From the NCBI GenBank assembly GCA_026122225.1, contig JANEZZ010000310.1, forward strand, positions 682,001 through 746,000: 64,000 nt of DNA, written 5' to 3'. The notes beneath the pieces are model-generated. The model worked only from the letters and a program-made list of their open reading frames with translations, ran no database searches and was not told the DNA's origin. Source of the stretch: Heloderma charlesbogerti. Lineage: Eukaryota; Chordata; Lepidosauria; Squamata; Helodermatidae. This document shows, piece after piece, positions 41,501-44,990 of this stretch; the stretch's first letter is position 1, and each line of letters begins with the position of its first letter. A program made the translations under genes and the position numbers.

Positions 41501-42553
41501 TATAGACAATGAGGGAGGGGCAAAGGTTAGAATAGGCAAAGATCTGTTCAAAGAATATCTGACTACCTTAAATGATTGGAAGTCAGCAGGTTGTGATGAA
41601 TTACACCTTGGGATGCCAAAGGCATCTCAGATCCACAAAGCAATCGTTTTGGAGAAATTGCCCATGACAGGTGAGGTTCCAGCGGACTGGAGAAAGGTAC
41701 ATGTAACACCCGAAAGCAGGAATCGATAGACCCATTAACTTAACTTCTGTCTCAGGGAAGTTACTAAATCAAACCATAAGACAAATCATTTGTAAGCATT
41801 GAAAGGAAAACACAGGGCTGGATTTACTCATATGCAGAGTAGGCACTTGCCTGAGGCCCCACATGAAAAACAGGCCCTGTACAAAAATGCATCTGAGGTA
41901 TCTCTTTGCAAGCACAACCTATTTTTCATATACTGAAAATGAAATCTGGCCACTTCTCATTCTAATTTGGGGATTTCATAAGCCACACTTCAGGCTTCAG
42001 CCCAGTCTGGATGTTGTTTAGTTGCAAATCTCTGCTCATTTTCTACCCAAATGTCCTAATTTGTGCAACTTTCCTCCATAGACTAAAGTGGGGCTGTGTC
42101 AGTCTACAGCAGAAATTTGTGCAGGTAAGAAATTTGCACAAAACCAAACAGGAAAGTTGCGCAAATTGCATGCAAACACATGTCCGGCAATTTGCAAGCA
42201 TTGGCAGCAGACACGTGCTCACAATTGTGTTTGGGGCTTTGAAGCGGGCATCCTCGCATGTTCTGTGAGCAAAACCAACATTCTTATACATCCCTCAGCG
42301 AAACTGCAAAACCATTCACAGCGGGGCGAGTCACAGGTGCACTCTGTGTTAAACAGTGTCCTCCTACCCTTTCCTTTTCTGTTCCTGCCCCTGTTGCCCC
42401 TCTTCACCTTGCCCTCCCATCCCAGGTTTCGTCAGTTTTGACAATCCAACTAGTGCTCAGGCGGCCATTCAGGCCATGAACGGCTTCCAGATTGGCATGA
42501 AGAGGCTAAAGGTCCAACTAAAGCGGCCAAAAGATGCAAACAGACCCTACTGA
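4968..42553 (+). CDS. CELF6: CELF6-like RNA-binding protein, 3' nine coding exons (gene partial at 5' end)
   Basis: CELF (CUG-BP/ETR-3-like) proteins bind U/G-rich RNA and control alternative splicing in the nucleus and mRNA stability and translation in the cytoplasm. The nine exons join in frame into 353 codons: RRM2 with RNP2 LFVGML and RNP1 KGCAFVKY split over exons 1-2, a long Ala/Gln/Pro-rich linker, then RRM3 with RNP2 LFIYHL and RNP1 KCFGFVSF, ending [10 protein letters not shown], the family C-terminus. RRM1 (about 130 residues) is missing because its exons lie upstream of the window. CELF6 is preferred over CELF4 because of IMQQQAAL (CELF6 has Ile here, other CELFs Leu), PQTNGQP, GMQHYA and [12 protein letters not shown], which match CELF6 better; parts of the linker (GIHPYPAQSPT) are CELF4-like. 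The family call is near certain; the paralogue call is inference from remembered sequences. All introns are GT-AG, and most of the gene length is transposon-filled intron. Confidence 0.85.
5258..5330 (-). mobile_element. CR1 LINE 3' end, antisense
   Basis: GGGTTGGAAGGGGCCTACAA and ATCGAGTCCAACCCCCTGCT are the well-known amniote CR1 3' end. It lies directly next to a 5S-derived segment. Confidence 0.75.
5333..5408 (-). mobile_element. 5S-rRNA-derived SINE fragment (5S-Sauria type), antisense
   Basis: TCCCAGGCGGTC, CCATCCAAGTACTAACCAGG and CTGCTTAGCTTCCGAGATCA are the reverse complement of the 5S rRNA internal promoter half. The gene start is missing. A second, plus-strand copy with an SINE-type tail is at 31470-31605. 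This is not a working 5S gene. Confidence 0.7.
5550..5974. mobile_element. hAT-like AGGGATG-family element, inverted relative to 37496
   Basis: It begins TAGGGAGTGGCGAACG and ends TCTCACACATCCCTA. The flanks ATTTTAAA and ATTTTTTT are only a loose target-duplication match. It contains the family's TTTGCACAA words. Confidence 0.6.
6035..6345. repeat. Unclassified dispersed repeat, shared with 16060-16350
   Basis: Both copies share ACAGGAAT(C)AAATGGAG, TTGCTTCTGCTG, CCTGATGCTAAACACAT and a run to GGATAC/GGATGC ... GACACTG. About 300 bp, same orientation. A short piece of the same start is at 13960-13995. Confidence 0.55.
6480..6700. repeat. hAT-like AGGGATG-family internal fragment
   Basis: Dense TTTGCACAAATTTGCAC and CTATGGGGGGAAATGTGCA text parallels 37640-37780. 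The ends were not found. Confidence 0.45.
6700..7616. other. Intron A/B, mostly unassigned
   Basis: Only a CAACCCTATGCACATTTACC repeat piece (about 7168-7260) and a poly-A run (about 7080-7092) stand out. Confidence 0.45.
7617..7748. mobile_element. hAT-type foldback MITE just upstream of exon B
   Basis: The ends CAGTGGAGTCTGGTGGCTCC and GAGCCACCGGCTTCCACTG are inverted repeats. The 8-bp flanks TGCTCTTG and CACTCTTG match at six of eight. Same family as 26339, 33703, 36465, 48351 and 58172. Internal word: TTTCAGTCAGAACTAGCCAG. Confidence 0.75.
7811..7890 (+). CDS. CELF6: CELF6 exon B: second half of RRM2
   Basis: 80 bp, with acceptor ccccgcag ending at 7810 and a strong donor gtaagt at 7891. 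It encodes [18 protein letters not shown] then LHGSQTMP and completes RNP1 of RRM2. The acceptor phase fits exon A and the exon ends in phase 0. A hAT-type miniature element ends only 62 bp upstream of the acceptor. Confidence 0.96.
8301..8658. mobile_element. hAT-type non-autonomous element (GGGCCCAC family)
   Basis: It runs from CAAGACCGGCGTCAAGG to GGGCCCAGCACTG with 8-bp flanks GCCAACCT and GCCAACCC (seven of eight). It shares ACAAGAGCCCCCTGGA and CTCTGGCCCAGACAAC with 33088-33310 and 47878-48240. Confidence 0.75.
8781..9085. mobile_element. Harbinger-like MITE (GGGCGCAATCC family)
   Basis: The ends GGGCGCAATCCTATG and CATAGGATTACGCCC are inverted repeats, flanked on both sides by TAA, the 3-bp duplication typical of PIF/Harbinger. 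About 305 bp, no transposase. Confidence 0.65.
9484..9715 (-). mobile_element. tRNA-derived (MIR/Sauria-type) SINE, antisense
   Basis: The reverse strand carries the box-A-like text GGTGTAGTGGTTGAAGC, GGTTCAAATCTC and the conserved CCTAACCGACCTCACAGGGC segment of these SINEs. Confidence 0.6.
9890..9932 (+). mobile_element. CR1-type LINE, left piece split by BovB
   Basis: The text AAGATTAAGGGGAGACATGAT is CR1 3' coding sequence. It resumes at 13086 (TAGCTGTGTTCAAACATCGG) after the BovB insertion. Confidence 0.7.
9933..13085 (-). pseudogene. BovB (RTE-clade) LINE, nearly full length, inactivated
   Basis: BovB is an RTE retrotransposon whose single polyprotein has an AP-type endonuclease and a reverse transcriptase. 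On the minus strand, an endonuclease frame (13108-11660) shows [23 protein letters not shown] and GSDHELL; further frames (11690-11307 and 11063-9873) carry the RT with [23 protein letters not shown] and a C-terminus [15 protein letters not shown]. It is broken: the frame shifts near 11690-11660 and again between 11307 and 11063. The endonuclease catalytic Glu (ELKW) is Lys (codon at 12665-12667), and the RT box YADD reads YGND (10703-10714). The 3' end is a GTT-rich tract. The flanks carry a 7-bp duplication ACATGAT (9926-9932, 13086-13092). About 3.15 kb, close to family full length. Confidence 0.93.
13086..13430 (+). mobile_element. CR1-type LINE 3' end, right piece
   Basis: The text AGGACTAGAACGATTAGGG, GAAACTTCTTAACAGTAAG, AACTGGCTGCC, CATCTGTCAGGGATG and GATTCCTGCACTGAGCAGGG is the CR1 3' end. 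A 14-base G run sits at about 13270. Confidence 0.8.
13440..14027. other. Intron B/C, degenerate LINE/MITE debris
   Basis: Text at 13465-13560 (TTTCTATACCACCTTTCC) resembles an antisense L2-type 3' end. 13660-13960 is unassigned. Confidence 0.4.
14028..14150. mobile_element. Palindromic ACTACAACTCC MITE
   Basis: GTTGGACTACAACTCCAG ... GGTGGGAGTTGAAGCTCAAC forms an imperfect hairpin. Copies of this abundant short element recur at 14965, 26970, 28540, 31320, 46860, 50275, 54000, 54430 and 56200. Confidence 0.7.
14458..14516. repeat. (CTTT)n microsatellite
   Basis: About 14 uninterrupted tetranucleotide units. Confidence 0.95.
14630..14930. other. Candidate conserved non-coding element in intron B/C
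   Basis: Repeat-free and rich in transcription-factor-like words (TTGATTGGATCAG, GGGGATCGAATCACTTG, CATTTAATTAACAATG, GATAAAAG). No coding signal. Enhancer function is only a guess from composition. Confidence 0.25.
14965..15085. mobile_element. Palindromic ACTACAACTCC MITE
   Basis: GAACTACAATTCCCAATC and ATTATGGGAGTTGTAGTC face each other as a hairpin. Confidence 0.7.
15372..15477. mobile_element. Harbinger-like MITE (GGGCGCAATCC family)
   Basis: The ends GGGCGCAATCCTATGCATG and AGCATGTATAGGACTGAGCC are inverted repeats; flanks TAA and TTA. Confidence 0.55.
15560..15785. repeat. hAT-like AGGGATG-family fragment
   Basis: It shares CACGTTTCGCATTCGTGCAG, ATCTCAAACATC and TCGTTTGCCATC with 1-232, in the same orientation. 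Confidence 0.55.
16060..16350. repeat. Unclassified dispersed repeat, second copy of the 6035 family
   Basis: See 6035-6345; the shared words occur in the same order. Confidence 0.55.
16350..17030 (+). pseudogene. CR1-clade LINE 3' fragment with reverse-transcriptase C-terminus
   Basis: An open frame (16334-16990) carries [46 protein letters not shown] and [13 protein letters not shown], the C-terminal end of CR1-type RT. The catalytic core and endonuclease are absent (5' truncated). It ends with the 3' tail GACCCTTGGTCTGATCCAGC and TCTTATGTT. Confidence 0.85.
17200..17515 (+). mobile_element. CR1-clade LINE 3' fragment (same family as 16350)
   Basis: GATTCCGGACAGATAAAAGG, ACTATGGAATTCACTTCC and GCCACCAATTTGGATGGC repeat the end of the 16350 copy. 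Confidence 0.8.
17802..18266. mobile_element. hAT-type element carrying a pyrimidine minisatellite
   Basis: The ends CAGGGACTGGGAACC and GGTTCCTGACCCCTG are inverted repeats. The flanks GTGTGGTG and GTGTAGTG form an 8-bp target duplication (seven of eight). Confidence 0.8.
17875..18140. repeat. CCACTTTTGCCT-type pyrimidine minisatellite
   Basis: About 265 bp of degenerate units built on CCACTTTT and TTTGCCTCCA, almost pure C/T on this strand. The apparent long Lys/Gly-rich frame on the other strand is a by-product of the repeat. Confidence 0.85.
18450..19000. other. Intron B/C, unassigned with LINE-like traces
   Basis: 18640-18920 has traces of an antisense L2-type 3' region (ACCACCTTTCATGGCATAGC, AAAAGGGTTTTCAAGGC). 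Nothing else was recognised. Confidence 0.35.
19000..19290. repeat. TGCATTTTTGT-rich dispersed repeat
   Basis: Spaced TGCATTTTTGT, TGCACTTTTG and TGCATTTTGGGG words resemble 29940-30330 and 53040-53210; probably the same hAT-like family interior. Confidence 0.45.
19509..19652 (+). CDS. CELF6: CELF6 exon C: end of RRM2 and start of the linker
   Basis: 144 bp, phase 0 at both ends. Acceptor ctgctag ends at 19508; donor gtagga at 19653. It encodes [18 protein letters not shown], the last strand of RRM2, then [14 protein letters not shown] and [10 protein letters not shown], the start of the linker. It follows an 11.6-kb intron that holds the BovB LINE. Confidence 0.95.
19700..20264. other. Intron C/D, no repeat recognised
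   Basis: A short intron (755 bp). No open frame or repeat family could be supported. Confidence 0.4.
20265..20407 (+). promoter_or_regulatory. Extended polypyrimidine tract before CELF6 exon D
   Basis: About 140 bases are almost entirely C and T, up to the acceptor ccttaag. Tracts this long are typical binding sites for PTB and other pyrimidine-binding splicing regulators. Regulation here is inference. Confidence 0.45.
20408..20552 (+). CDS. CELF6: CELF6 exon D: linker, Ala/Gln/Met-rich
   Basis: 145 bp, starting in phase 0 and ending in phase 1. Acceptor ccttaag ends at 20407 after about 135 bp of almost pure pyrimidines; donor gtattt at 20553. It encodes [26 protein letters not shown] and [11 protein letters not shown]. 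Ile before MQQQ and the LVAAP segment favour CELF6 over CELF3, CELF4 and CELF5. Confidence 0.93.
21000..21130 (+). mobile_element. L2-type LINE fragment
   Basis: GGGCCTTTTCAGTGATGGTACCCCACCTCTGG is the sense version of the LINE RT C-terminus seen at 35740. A matching 3'-end-like stretch lies at 21730-21860. Confidence 0.55.
21340..21422 (-). mobile_element. tRNA-Ala-like SINE head, antisense
   Basis: The reverse strand reads GTAGCTCAGTGGTAGAGCAC, TTGGCATGCAGAAGGTCC and AGGTTCAAGCCC. It is shared with 35048, 49318 and 52733; an SINE, not a tRNA gene. Confidence 0.65.
21860..23090. other. Intron D/E, mostly unassigned
   Basis: It contains (GT)n at about 22086-22108 and a GT/GC/CA alternating purine-pyrimidine tract at about 22566-22618. 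No gene or classified repeat. Confidence 0.4.
23100..23480. mobile_element. hAT-type element upstream of exon E
   Basis: The ends TAGGGGTAGGAAACC and GGTTACCCACCCCTG are inverted repeats; 8-bp flanks CTCTAGCA and CTCTAGCT (seven of eight). Inverted relative of 2919-3216 (TTTGGCCC text on this strand). Confidence 0.75.
23559..23708 (+). CDS. CELF6: CELF6 exon E: linker
   Basis: 150 bp, phase 1 at both ends, so it can be skipped without a frameshift. Acceptor tgtttcag ends at 23558; donor gtaggt at 23709. It encodes [35 protein letters not shown] and [16 protein letters not shown] and PQTNGQP are shared with CELF6. An hAT-type element ends 78 bp upstream. Confidence 0.93.
24145..24515 (+). mobile_element. 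CR1-clade LINE 3' fragment
   Basis: AAGGACCTCTTCACACAGCG, AGCTATGGAATTTGCTAGC, CCACCAATTTGGATGGC and the tail GACCCTTGGTCCGATCCAGC match 16680-17030. Confidence 0.8.
24888..25238. mobile_element. hAT-type element (CAGGAGTGGGC)
   Basis: It begins CAGGAGTGGGCAGATTGGGG and ends CCTCCTGCCCACCCCTG; the 8-bp flanks are not clear. Confidence 0.5.
25341..25905. mobile_element. hAT-type element interrupted by a SINE
   Basis: Begins CAGGGGTGGGCAAGACATG; the matching end (AAGTTGCCCACTCTTA) lies after the SINE at 25478-25735. A (GT)n run is at about 25812. Confidence 0.5.
25478..25735 (+). mobile_element. tRNA-derived SINE (Sauria-type), intact
   Basis: Box A region GTGTAGTGGCAAGGGTG, box B GGTTCTAGTCCCC, a middle segment CAGTCACAGACTCTCAGCCC, GGGTTGTTGTTGTGAGGAT, then GGTATAAATGCAATAATAAA and an (AAAT)n tail. 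A closely similar copy is at 32745-32995. Confidence 0.85.
25985..26590 (+). mobile_element. CR1-type LINE 3' end interrupted by a MITE
   Basis: GAGATTAAGGGGAGACACC, GAGGGCAGGACTAGAAGG, CATCTGTCAGGGAGGCTGT, then after the insert GTAGCTGCATCCTGTACTG and CATTGGGCAAGGGGCTGG. Confidence 0.8.
26339..26498. mobile_element. hAT-type foldback MITE inside CR1
   Basis: The ends CAGTGAAGGGTGGTGGCTC and GAGCCACCAGCCTCCACTG; flanks GAGGCTGT and GATACTGT (six of eight). The CR1 sequence reads through if it is removed. Confidence 0.8.
26736..26798 (+). CDS. CELF6: CELF6 exon F: small linker exon with weak donor
   Basis: 63 bp, phase 1 at both ends. Acceptor ttcccag ends at 26735 after a good pyrimidine tract. 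It encodes [20 protein letters not shown]. The donor, gtctct at 26799, keeps only GT of the consensus downstream of the junction. A weak donor plus a frame-neutral length would fit alternative skipping. No better donor is visible nearby. Confidence 0.9.
26955..27085. mobile_element. Palindromic ACTACAACTCC MITE
   Basis: ACCACAACTCCCATCATCCC and GATGGAAGTTGTAGTCTG form a hairpin. Confidence 0.65.
27412..27790. mobile_element. Two nested MITEs
   Basis: The inner element (27427-27661) has ends GGGCCAGATCTACAC and GTGTAGATCTGGGC. It sits inside an outer GGGTTGGATCCAGAC repeat related to 31990-32125 and 50100-50220. Confidence 0.6.
27895..28080. repeat. Amniote dispersed repeat (GTTAGTCTGTTGCAG)
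   Basis: GTAGCCATGTTAGTCTGTTG, GGCACCTTAAAGATTGAC and CACTTCATTAGATGCATGCC belong to a repeat common in turtles and lizards. The class is uncertain. Confidence 0.5.
28178..28305. mobile_element. Short inverted-repeat MITE
   Basis: Ends GGGTAGTATCCAATGTTGG and AACGTTGGATACTACCC. Confidence 0.65.
28520..28660. mobile_element. Palindromic ACTACAACTCC-type MITE
   Basis: GGACTACAGCTTCCATCATC and GATGGGAGTTGCAGTCC. Confidence 0.65.
28660..29890. other. Intron F/G, unassigned
   Basis: A poly-T run (about 28959-28977) and an inverted CCATCCATCGGCCA / TGGCCGATGGATGG pair at 29455-29491 are the only landmarks. No gene. Confidence 0.4.
29890..30340. repeat. hAT-like TGCATTTTTGT-rich repeat
   Basis: Repeated ATGCATTTTTG and TTTTGTACACATTTCTCC words, as at 19000-19290. 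Confidence 0.4.
30398..30920 (-). mobile_element. L2-type LINE 3' end, antisense, with internal duplication
   Basis: The 3' end text TATACCGCCCCATAGCCAAG and GGCTCTCTGGGCAGTTTACA occurs twice (30447 and 30574), separated by an (ATTT)n tract. Beyond it the antisense of [17 protein letters not shown] is readable at 30810-30890. A (GTT)n run starts at 30403. Confidence 0.75.
31290..31445. mobile_element. Palindromic ACTACAA MITE
   Basis: GTACTACAAATCCCATCATC faces GGTTTATGGGAGCTGCATTC. Confidence 0.6.
31470..31605 (+). mobile_element. 5S-rRNA-derived SINE (5S-Sauria type)
   Basis: GAAGCTAAGCAGGACTGGGTC, CTTGTAGGGGAGACCACCTG and GGAATCCC match the 3' half of 5S rRNA, including the box C region. 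The body then runs into GGTGGGATATAAATGTAATAAA, an SINE/LINE-type tail. The same 5S text is antisense at 5333-5408. Confidence 0.75.
31640..32130. mobile_element. Inverted-repeat MITEs (GGGTTGGATCYAGA family)
   Basis: GGGTTGGATCTAGAGG at 31652 and GGATCTGGCCCGATATG near 31970, then GGGTTGGACCAGATGG (about 31996) to CTAAATCTGGATCCAACCC (about 32121). Confidence 0.5.
32446..32526 (+). CDS. CELF6: CELF6 exon G: linker exon with tandem (NAGNAG) acceptor
   Basis: 81 bp if the first AG (ending 32445) is used, 78 bp if the second AG (ending 32448) is used; both keep frame and differ by one Ala. Donor gtgaga at 32527. It encodes [17 protein letters not shown] and [10 protein letters not shown]. Use of the first AG gives HYAAAYP, the spacing remembered for mammalian CELF6. 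Confidence 0.92.
32745..32995 (+). mobile_element. tRNA-derived SINE (Sauria-type)
   Basis: GTGGTATAGTGGTGAGAGGG, GGTTCTAGTCCCC, GGCCAGTCACAGACTCTCAG and a GGTATAAATGCAATAAATAA tail. It starts about 220 bp after CELF6 exon G. Confidence 0.85.
33042..33310. mobile_element. hAT-type fragments (GGGCCCAC family, truncated)
   Basis: CAGGGCTGGTGTCAAGG starts at 33088, followed by ACAAGAGCCCCCTGGA and CTCTGGCCCAGACAACC. The right end is cut off by the antisense LINE at 33310. The text at 33042-33087 resembles the CAGGGGTGCAAA family. Confidence 0.6.
33310..33575 (-). mobile_element. CR1-clade LINE 3' end, antisense
   Basis: TAAGAACATACGGGGAGCCC, CTGGATCAGACCGGGGTCC and GCCTTCTCCTCCAGGAATT are the reverse complement of the 16700-17030 text. 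Confidence 0.8.
33703..33872. mobile_element. hAT-type foldback MITE
   Basis: Ends CAATGGAGGCTGGTGGCGCC and GAGCCATCAGCTTCCACTG; flanks CCTGGTGG and CATGGTGA (six of eight). Confidence 0.8.
33900..34230. other. Intron G/H, unassigned with microsatellite
   Basis: A GA/GT-rich simple tract is at about 34140-34180. Otherwise nothing recognised. Confidence 0.4.
34235..34600 (-). mobile_element. L2-type LINE 3' region, antisense (degenerate)
   Basis: TCATACCCCTCCTTTCTACC, then AATAATAATAATAAAACCC and AGCCACTGAGAAGGGC resemble the antisense LINE ends elsewhere. Confidence 0.45.
35045..35248 (+). mobile_element. tRNA-Ala-like SINE
   Basis: CCATAGCTCAGTGTGATCG, GTGCTTTGCACTCAGAAGG, CCCAGGTTCGATCCCCAG (box B), then AGCTAGATGGGCCAATGGTC and GGCAGCTTCCTATATTCC. 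The head looks like a tRNA but the body is SINE. A short CR1-type tail (GACTAGATGGACCCTTGG) follows to 35300. Confidence 0.8.
35580..36096 (+). mobile_element. L2-type LINE 3' end with (AAAT)n tail
   Basis: GAGAGGGCCTTTTCGATGG, CTCATCTCTGGAATGGCCTC (RT C-terminus), a T-rich 3' region and an (AATA)n tail after a (CAGT)n run. Confidence 0.7.
36465..36684. mobile_element. hAT-type foldback MITE, perfect 8-bp target duplication
   Basis: Ends CAGAGGAGCCTGGCGGATCC and GGATCCACCAGCCTCCCCTG; both flanks are CCAGCTAA (36457-36464 and 36685-36692). The arms are long, leaving only a short loop near 36575. Confidence 0.92.
36693..37137. other. Intron G/H, AT-rich, unassigned
   Basis: No repeat family or open frame was recognised. 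Confidence 0.4.
37135..37168. repeat. (GTTT)n microsatellite
   Basis: About eight GTTT units. Confidence 0.9.
37315..37458 (+). CDS. CELF6: CELF6 exon H: first half of RRM3
   Basis: 144 bp, phase 1 at both ends. Acceptor acctcag ends at 37314; donor gtaagt at 37459. It encodes [31 protein letters not shown] and [13 protein letters not shown]2 of RRM3 is LFIYHL. A complete hAT-type element begins 37 bp downstream of the exon end. Confidence 0.97.
37496..37912. mobile_element. hAT-type element, complete, perfect 8-bp target duplication
   Basis: It begins CAGGGATGTACAAGAATTTCG and ends TTGTTCGCCCATCCCTA. CCTCTCAG flanks it on both sides (37488-37495 and 37913-37920). It defines the AGGGATG family found in pieces at 1, 5550, 6480, 15560, 42040 and 52938. 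No transposase frame. Confidence 0.9.
38195..38537. repeat. Unclassified dispersed repeat, copy 2 of 3
   Basis: Shares TTTAGATGTATAGATGC, AACACAATACATCTCACTTTA, ATGGGCAACCAACTTCAAGG and GGGACACATGGCCAGCCTAG with 1040 and 46570. Confidence 0.6.
38540..41340. other. Intron H/I, about 2.8 kb largely unassigned
   Basis: A GCAAA-unit run at about 38696-38720, a partial ACTACAATTCC piece at 39598-39660 and a poly-A run at about 40606-40620. No exon, RNA gene or classified element was found. Confidence 0.4.
41350..41830 (+). pseudogene. Degenerate CR1-type LINE, internal reverse-transcriptase piece
   Basis: The translated text (41484-41729) [13 protein letters not shown] then [16 protein letters not shown] parallels the CR1 RT segment with the 'asking for planned lots and dealing with a second' region before the palm domain. 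Frames are broken and the catalytic box is absent. Confidence 0.55.
42040..42295. repeat. hAT-like AGGGATG-family fragment ending just before exon I
   Basis: TTTCCTCCATAGACTAAAG, AATTTGTGCAGGTAAG and the end ATTCTTATACATCCCT match 5745-5974. The end is 130 bp upstream of exon I's acceptor. Confidence 0.6.
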
Positions 42554-42583
42554 CTCCCCCGTTCACCCTGGCCCTGAAAACAG
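42426..42583 (+). CDS. CELF6: CELF6 exon I: second half of RRM3, stop codon, start of 3'UTR
   Basis: Acceptor tcccag ends at 42425. The exon encodes [18 protein letters not shown] then [18 protein letters not shown] and DANRPY, with TGA at 42551-42553. RNP1 (KCFGFVSF) is completed here. A good donor (CAG then gtaaga, 42584) follows 30 bp after the stop. The 3'UTR is therefore probably spliced, with a junction close enough to the stop (under 50 nt) not to trigger nonsense-mediated decay. Confidence 0.96.
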
Positions 42584-42676
42584 GTAAGACACTGGCAGAC
42601 AAGACATTTCCCCAGCCATGCTGCACACCAGAGAGTATAGGAAGACCGTTGGGTGATTTCAGCAAAGTGTCTGCAC

Positions 42677-43060
42677 TATTTATTTATTACATTTCTCATC
42701 TGCCCAACAAGTAATGTTCTCTGGGTGGATTACAACCAGTTAAAAAACTAAAACTCCATAGAACAGTTAAAAATATAAAATACAATACAAATATTTAAAA
42801 ATAAAATACAATATAATGCAAAACAATAAACAGCACAAGGATTAATAGAATAGCCAGAAAAATCTAGAACCGGGTCTCTAAAATGCCTGGGAGAAATGAA
42901 AGTCTTTGCTTGGCACCAAAAAGATAACATAGGTGCCAGGTGAACCTCTTTGGGAAGTTAATTCTGTAAGTTGGGTGACACCACTGAGAAGGCCCTCTTT
43001 CATGTAGCCACCTGTCTGACCTCCTTTGGCAGGGGCACCTGGAGGAGGACCTCTGAAGAG
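42677..43060 (-). mobile_element. L2-type LINE 3' end, antisense
   Basis: CTGGGTGGATTACAACCAG, AAATGCCTGGGAGAAATGAA and GAGAAGGCCCTCTTTCATG parallel 30600-30900. Confidence 0.65.
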
Positions 43061-43569
43061 CCCGCTCAGGTACATGTGGGAGGTAGTGCTACCTTGTTTC
43101 TAGGTAGTGAGGGGGCAGGGGAAGCCATCTCCTGATATTTCATTCCTATCTGAAAGTCACTGGCCTCCCTTGAGCTTTTGCCACAAATCTGGCTTTAAAA
43201 CTGGGGGAAACAATGTGGAAACGCACAAAAGGTGTGTCCAGTTCAAGGTCGACAATCTCAATGCATTTTGAGCCCAACTGTATCTTTTGCTGGGAATAAA
43301 GTAAAATGTAATGAACAATAAAATGAATCGTCTTACCTGAAATGGATTTCTCCAAATAAAACTTTGTTATTCTAGCAAATAATGCCCAGTATGAACAGTC
43401 CTAAAAACTACGTCTTGGGATGTCGTGATACATAATGACCCTGATCCAAAGAAAGTGAATTGTGCCCAACACGTCGACATCAAGGGAACCCAGGCTAGTT
43501 CCTTGTTCTATTTTCAAAGTATTTAAGGGCAACTCTATTCCTCTATCTTCCCCTTCATTGGGACAGATA

Positions 43570-43663
43570 GAAAGAGACATAGGGTTAAATCCAGAATCTG
43601 CTTTCTGCAAGAGGAAGGGCTCTGCTCACTGAAGGTCCCTCTACCTGATTTTTGGGGATCCCC

Positions 43664-43696
<33 letters not shown>

Positions 43697-43835
43697 CTCA
43701 CCCCCTCCATCAGGGTCTCTTGACTCTCTGTGAAGCCTTTTCAGAGGGCTGGAGGGGCTGACATGGGAAGGAGGGGGTGAAGAAGTCAGCTTCCACCAGC
43801 ACAGTTGAGCCAGCTTAAATCTGGATCCAGCCCAC
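43570..43835. mobile_element. Inverted-repeat MITE (GGGTTRAATCCAGA family) with (CA)n
   Basis: AGGGTTAAATCCAGAATC and TTAAATCTGGATCCAGCCCA face each other; a (CA)n run lies at about 43667-43697 inside. Confidence 0.5.
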
Positions 43836-43854
43836 TAGTTTTAGGATGTTGATA

Positions 43855-43948
43855 GTGGTGTGTGTGTGTGTGTAGATAGATGATATACACACAATAAATA
43901 GATGACGGATGGATGGATGGATGGATTGATCGATCGATTGATCGATCA
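43855..43948. repeat. Compound microsatellite (GT)n, (GGAT)n, (GATC)n
   Basis: GTGTGTGT at about 43857-43873, GGATGGATGGATGGATT at about 43909-43925, GATCGATCGATTGATCGATC at 43928-43947. Confidence 0.85.
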
Positions 43949-44990
43949 TAAGAAGAGTTGTGCTGGATTAGAACAGAGGCCTGTCTAGTCCAGCATTCTG
44001 TTCCCACAGTTCAACCAAATACCCATGCGAAGCCCACAAGGTCAGGATTATAATAGCATCCTTCCATTTGTGTTTCCAACAACTGACATTCAGAGGCACA
44101 CAGCCCCTTATACTGGAGGTAATATATAGCCATCATGACTAGTAGCCATTGATAGCCTTCTCCTCCACGAATATGTCTAATGATATTTTGATGTGGCTGC
44201 AAAAAAGGCAAATGCTATTTGTGGCTGCATTAATAGAAGTGTAGCTTCCAAATCCTGGGAAGTACTAGTTCCCCTCTACTCAGCCCTGGTTAGGCCTCAT
44301 CTGGAGTACTGTGCCCAGTTCTGGGCACCACACTTTAAGAAGGATGCAGACAAGCTGGAGAGGGTTCAGAGGAGGGCAACGAAGATGATCAGGGGACTGG
44401 AAACACAGCCCTGTGAAGAGAGACTGAAAGAACTGGGCATGTTTAGCCTTGAGAAGAGAAGACTGAGGGGAGATAGGATAGCGCTCTTCAAGTACTTGAA
44501 AGGTTGTCACAGAGAAGAAGGCCAGGATCTCTTCTCGATCATCCCAGAGTGCAGGACATGGAATAATGGGCTCAAGTTACAGGAAGCCAGATTCTGGCTG
44601 AACATCAGGAAAAACTTCCTGACTGTAAGAGCAATATGACAATGGAACTAATTACCTGGGGAGGTGGTGGGCTCTCCCACGCTGGAGGCATTCGAGAGGA
44701 GGCTGGACAGCCATTTGTCAGGGATGCTCTGACTTGGATTCCTGCATTGAGCAGGGGGTTGGACTCGATGGCCTTGTAGGCCCCTTCCAACCCTACTATT
44801 CTATTTTTCTATTCTATGATTCTAATCCCCTTAAACCCATCTAAACTGATGGCTGTCACACATCTTGCGGCAGCAAACTCCATAGTTCAGCTATGTGCTG
44901 TGTGAAGAGGTCCTTCCTTCAGTCTGTCCTGAATCTCCCAACATTCAGCTTCATGGGATGACCCTGGTTTCTAGTATTAGGAGAGAGAGA
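43948..44990 (-). mobile_element. CR1-clade LINE 3' end, antisense, split by another CR1
   Basis: The left part 43948-44181 (TAGTCCAGCATTCTGTTCCC, GATAGCCTTCTCCTCCACG) and right part 44821-44990 (GCAAACTCCATAGTTCAGC, GTCCTGAATCTCCCAACATT) are one element interrupted at TCTAAT. Confidence 0.75.
44182..44820 (+). pseudogene. CR1 LINE 3' fragment nested in an older antisense LINE
   Basis: An open frame (44193-44639) holds [31 protein letters not shown] and [19 protein letters not shown], the CR1 RT C-terminus. The 3' end ATGGCCTTGTAGGCCCCTTC plus ATTCTATGAT octamer-like repeats is typical CR1. TCTAAT flanks it on both sides. The 5' end is truncated, so it is not mobile. Confidence 0.88.
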
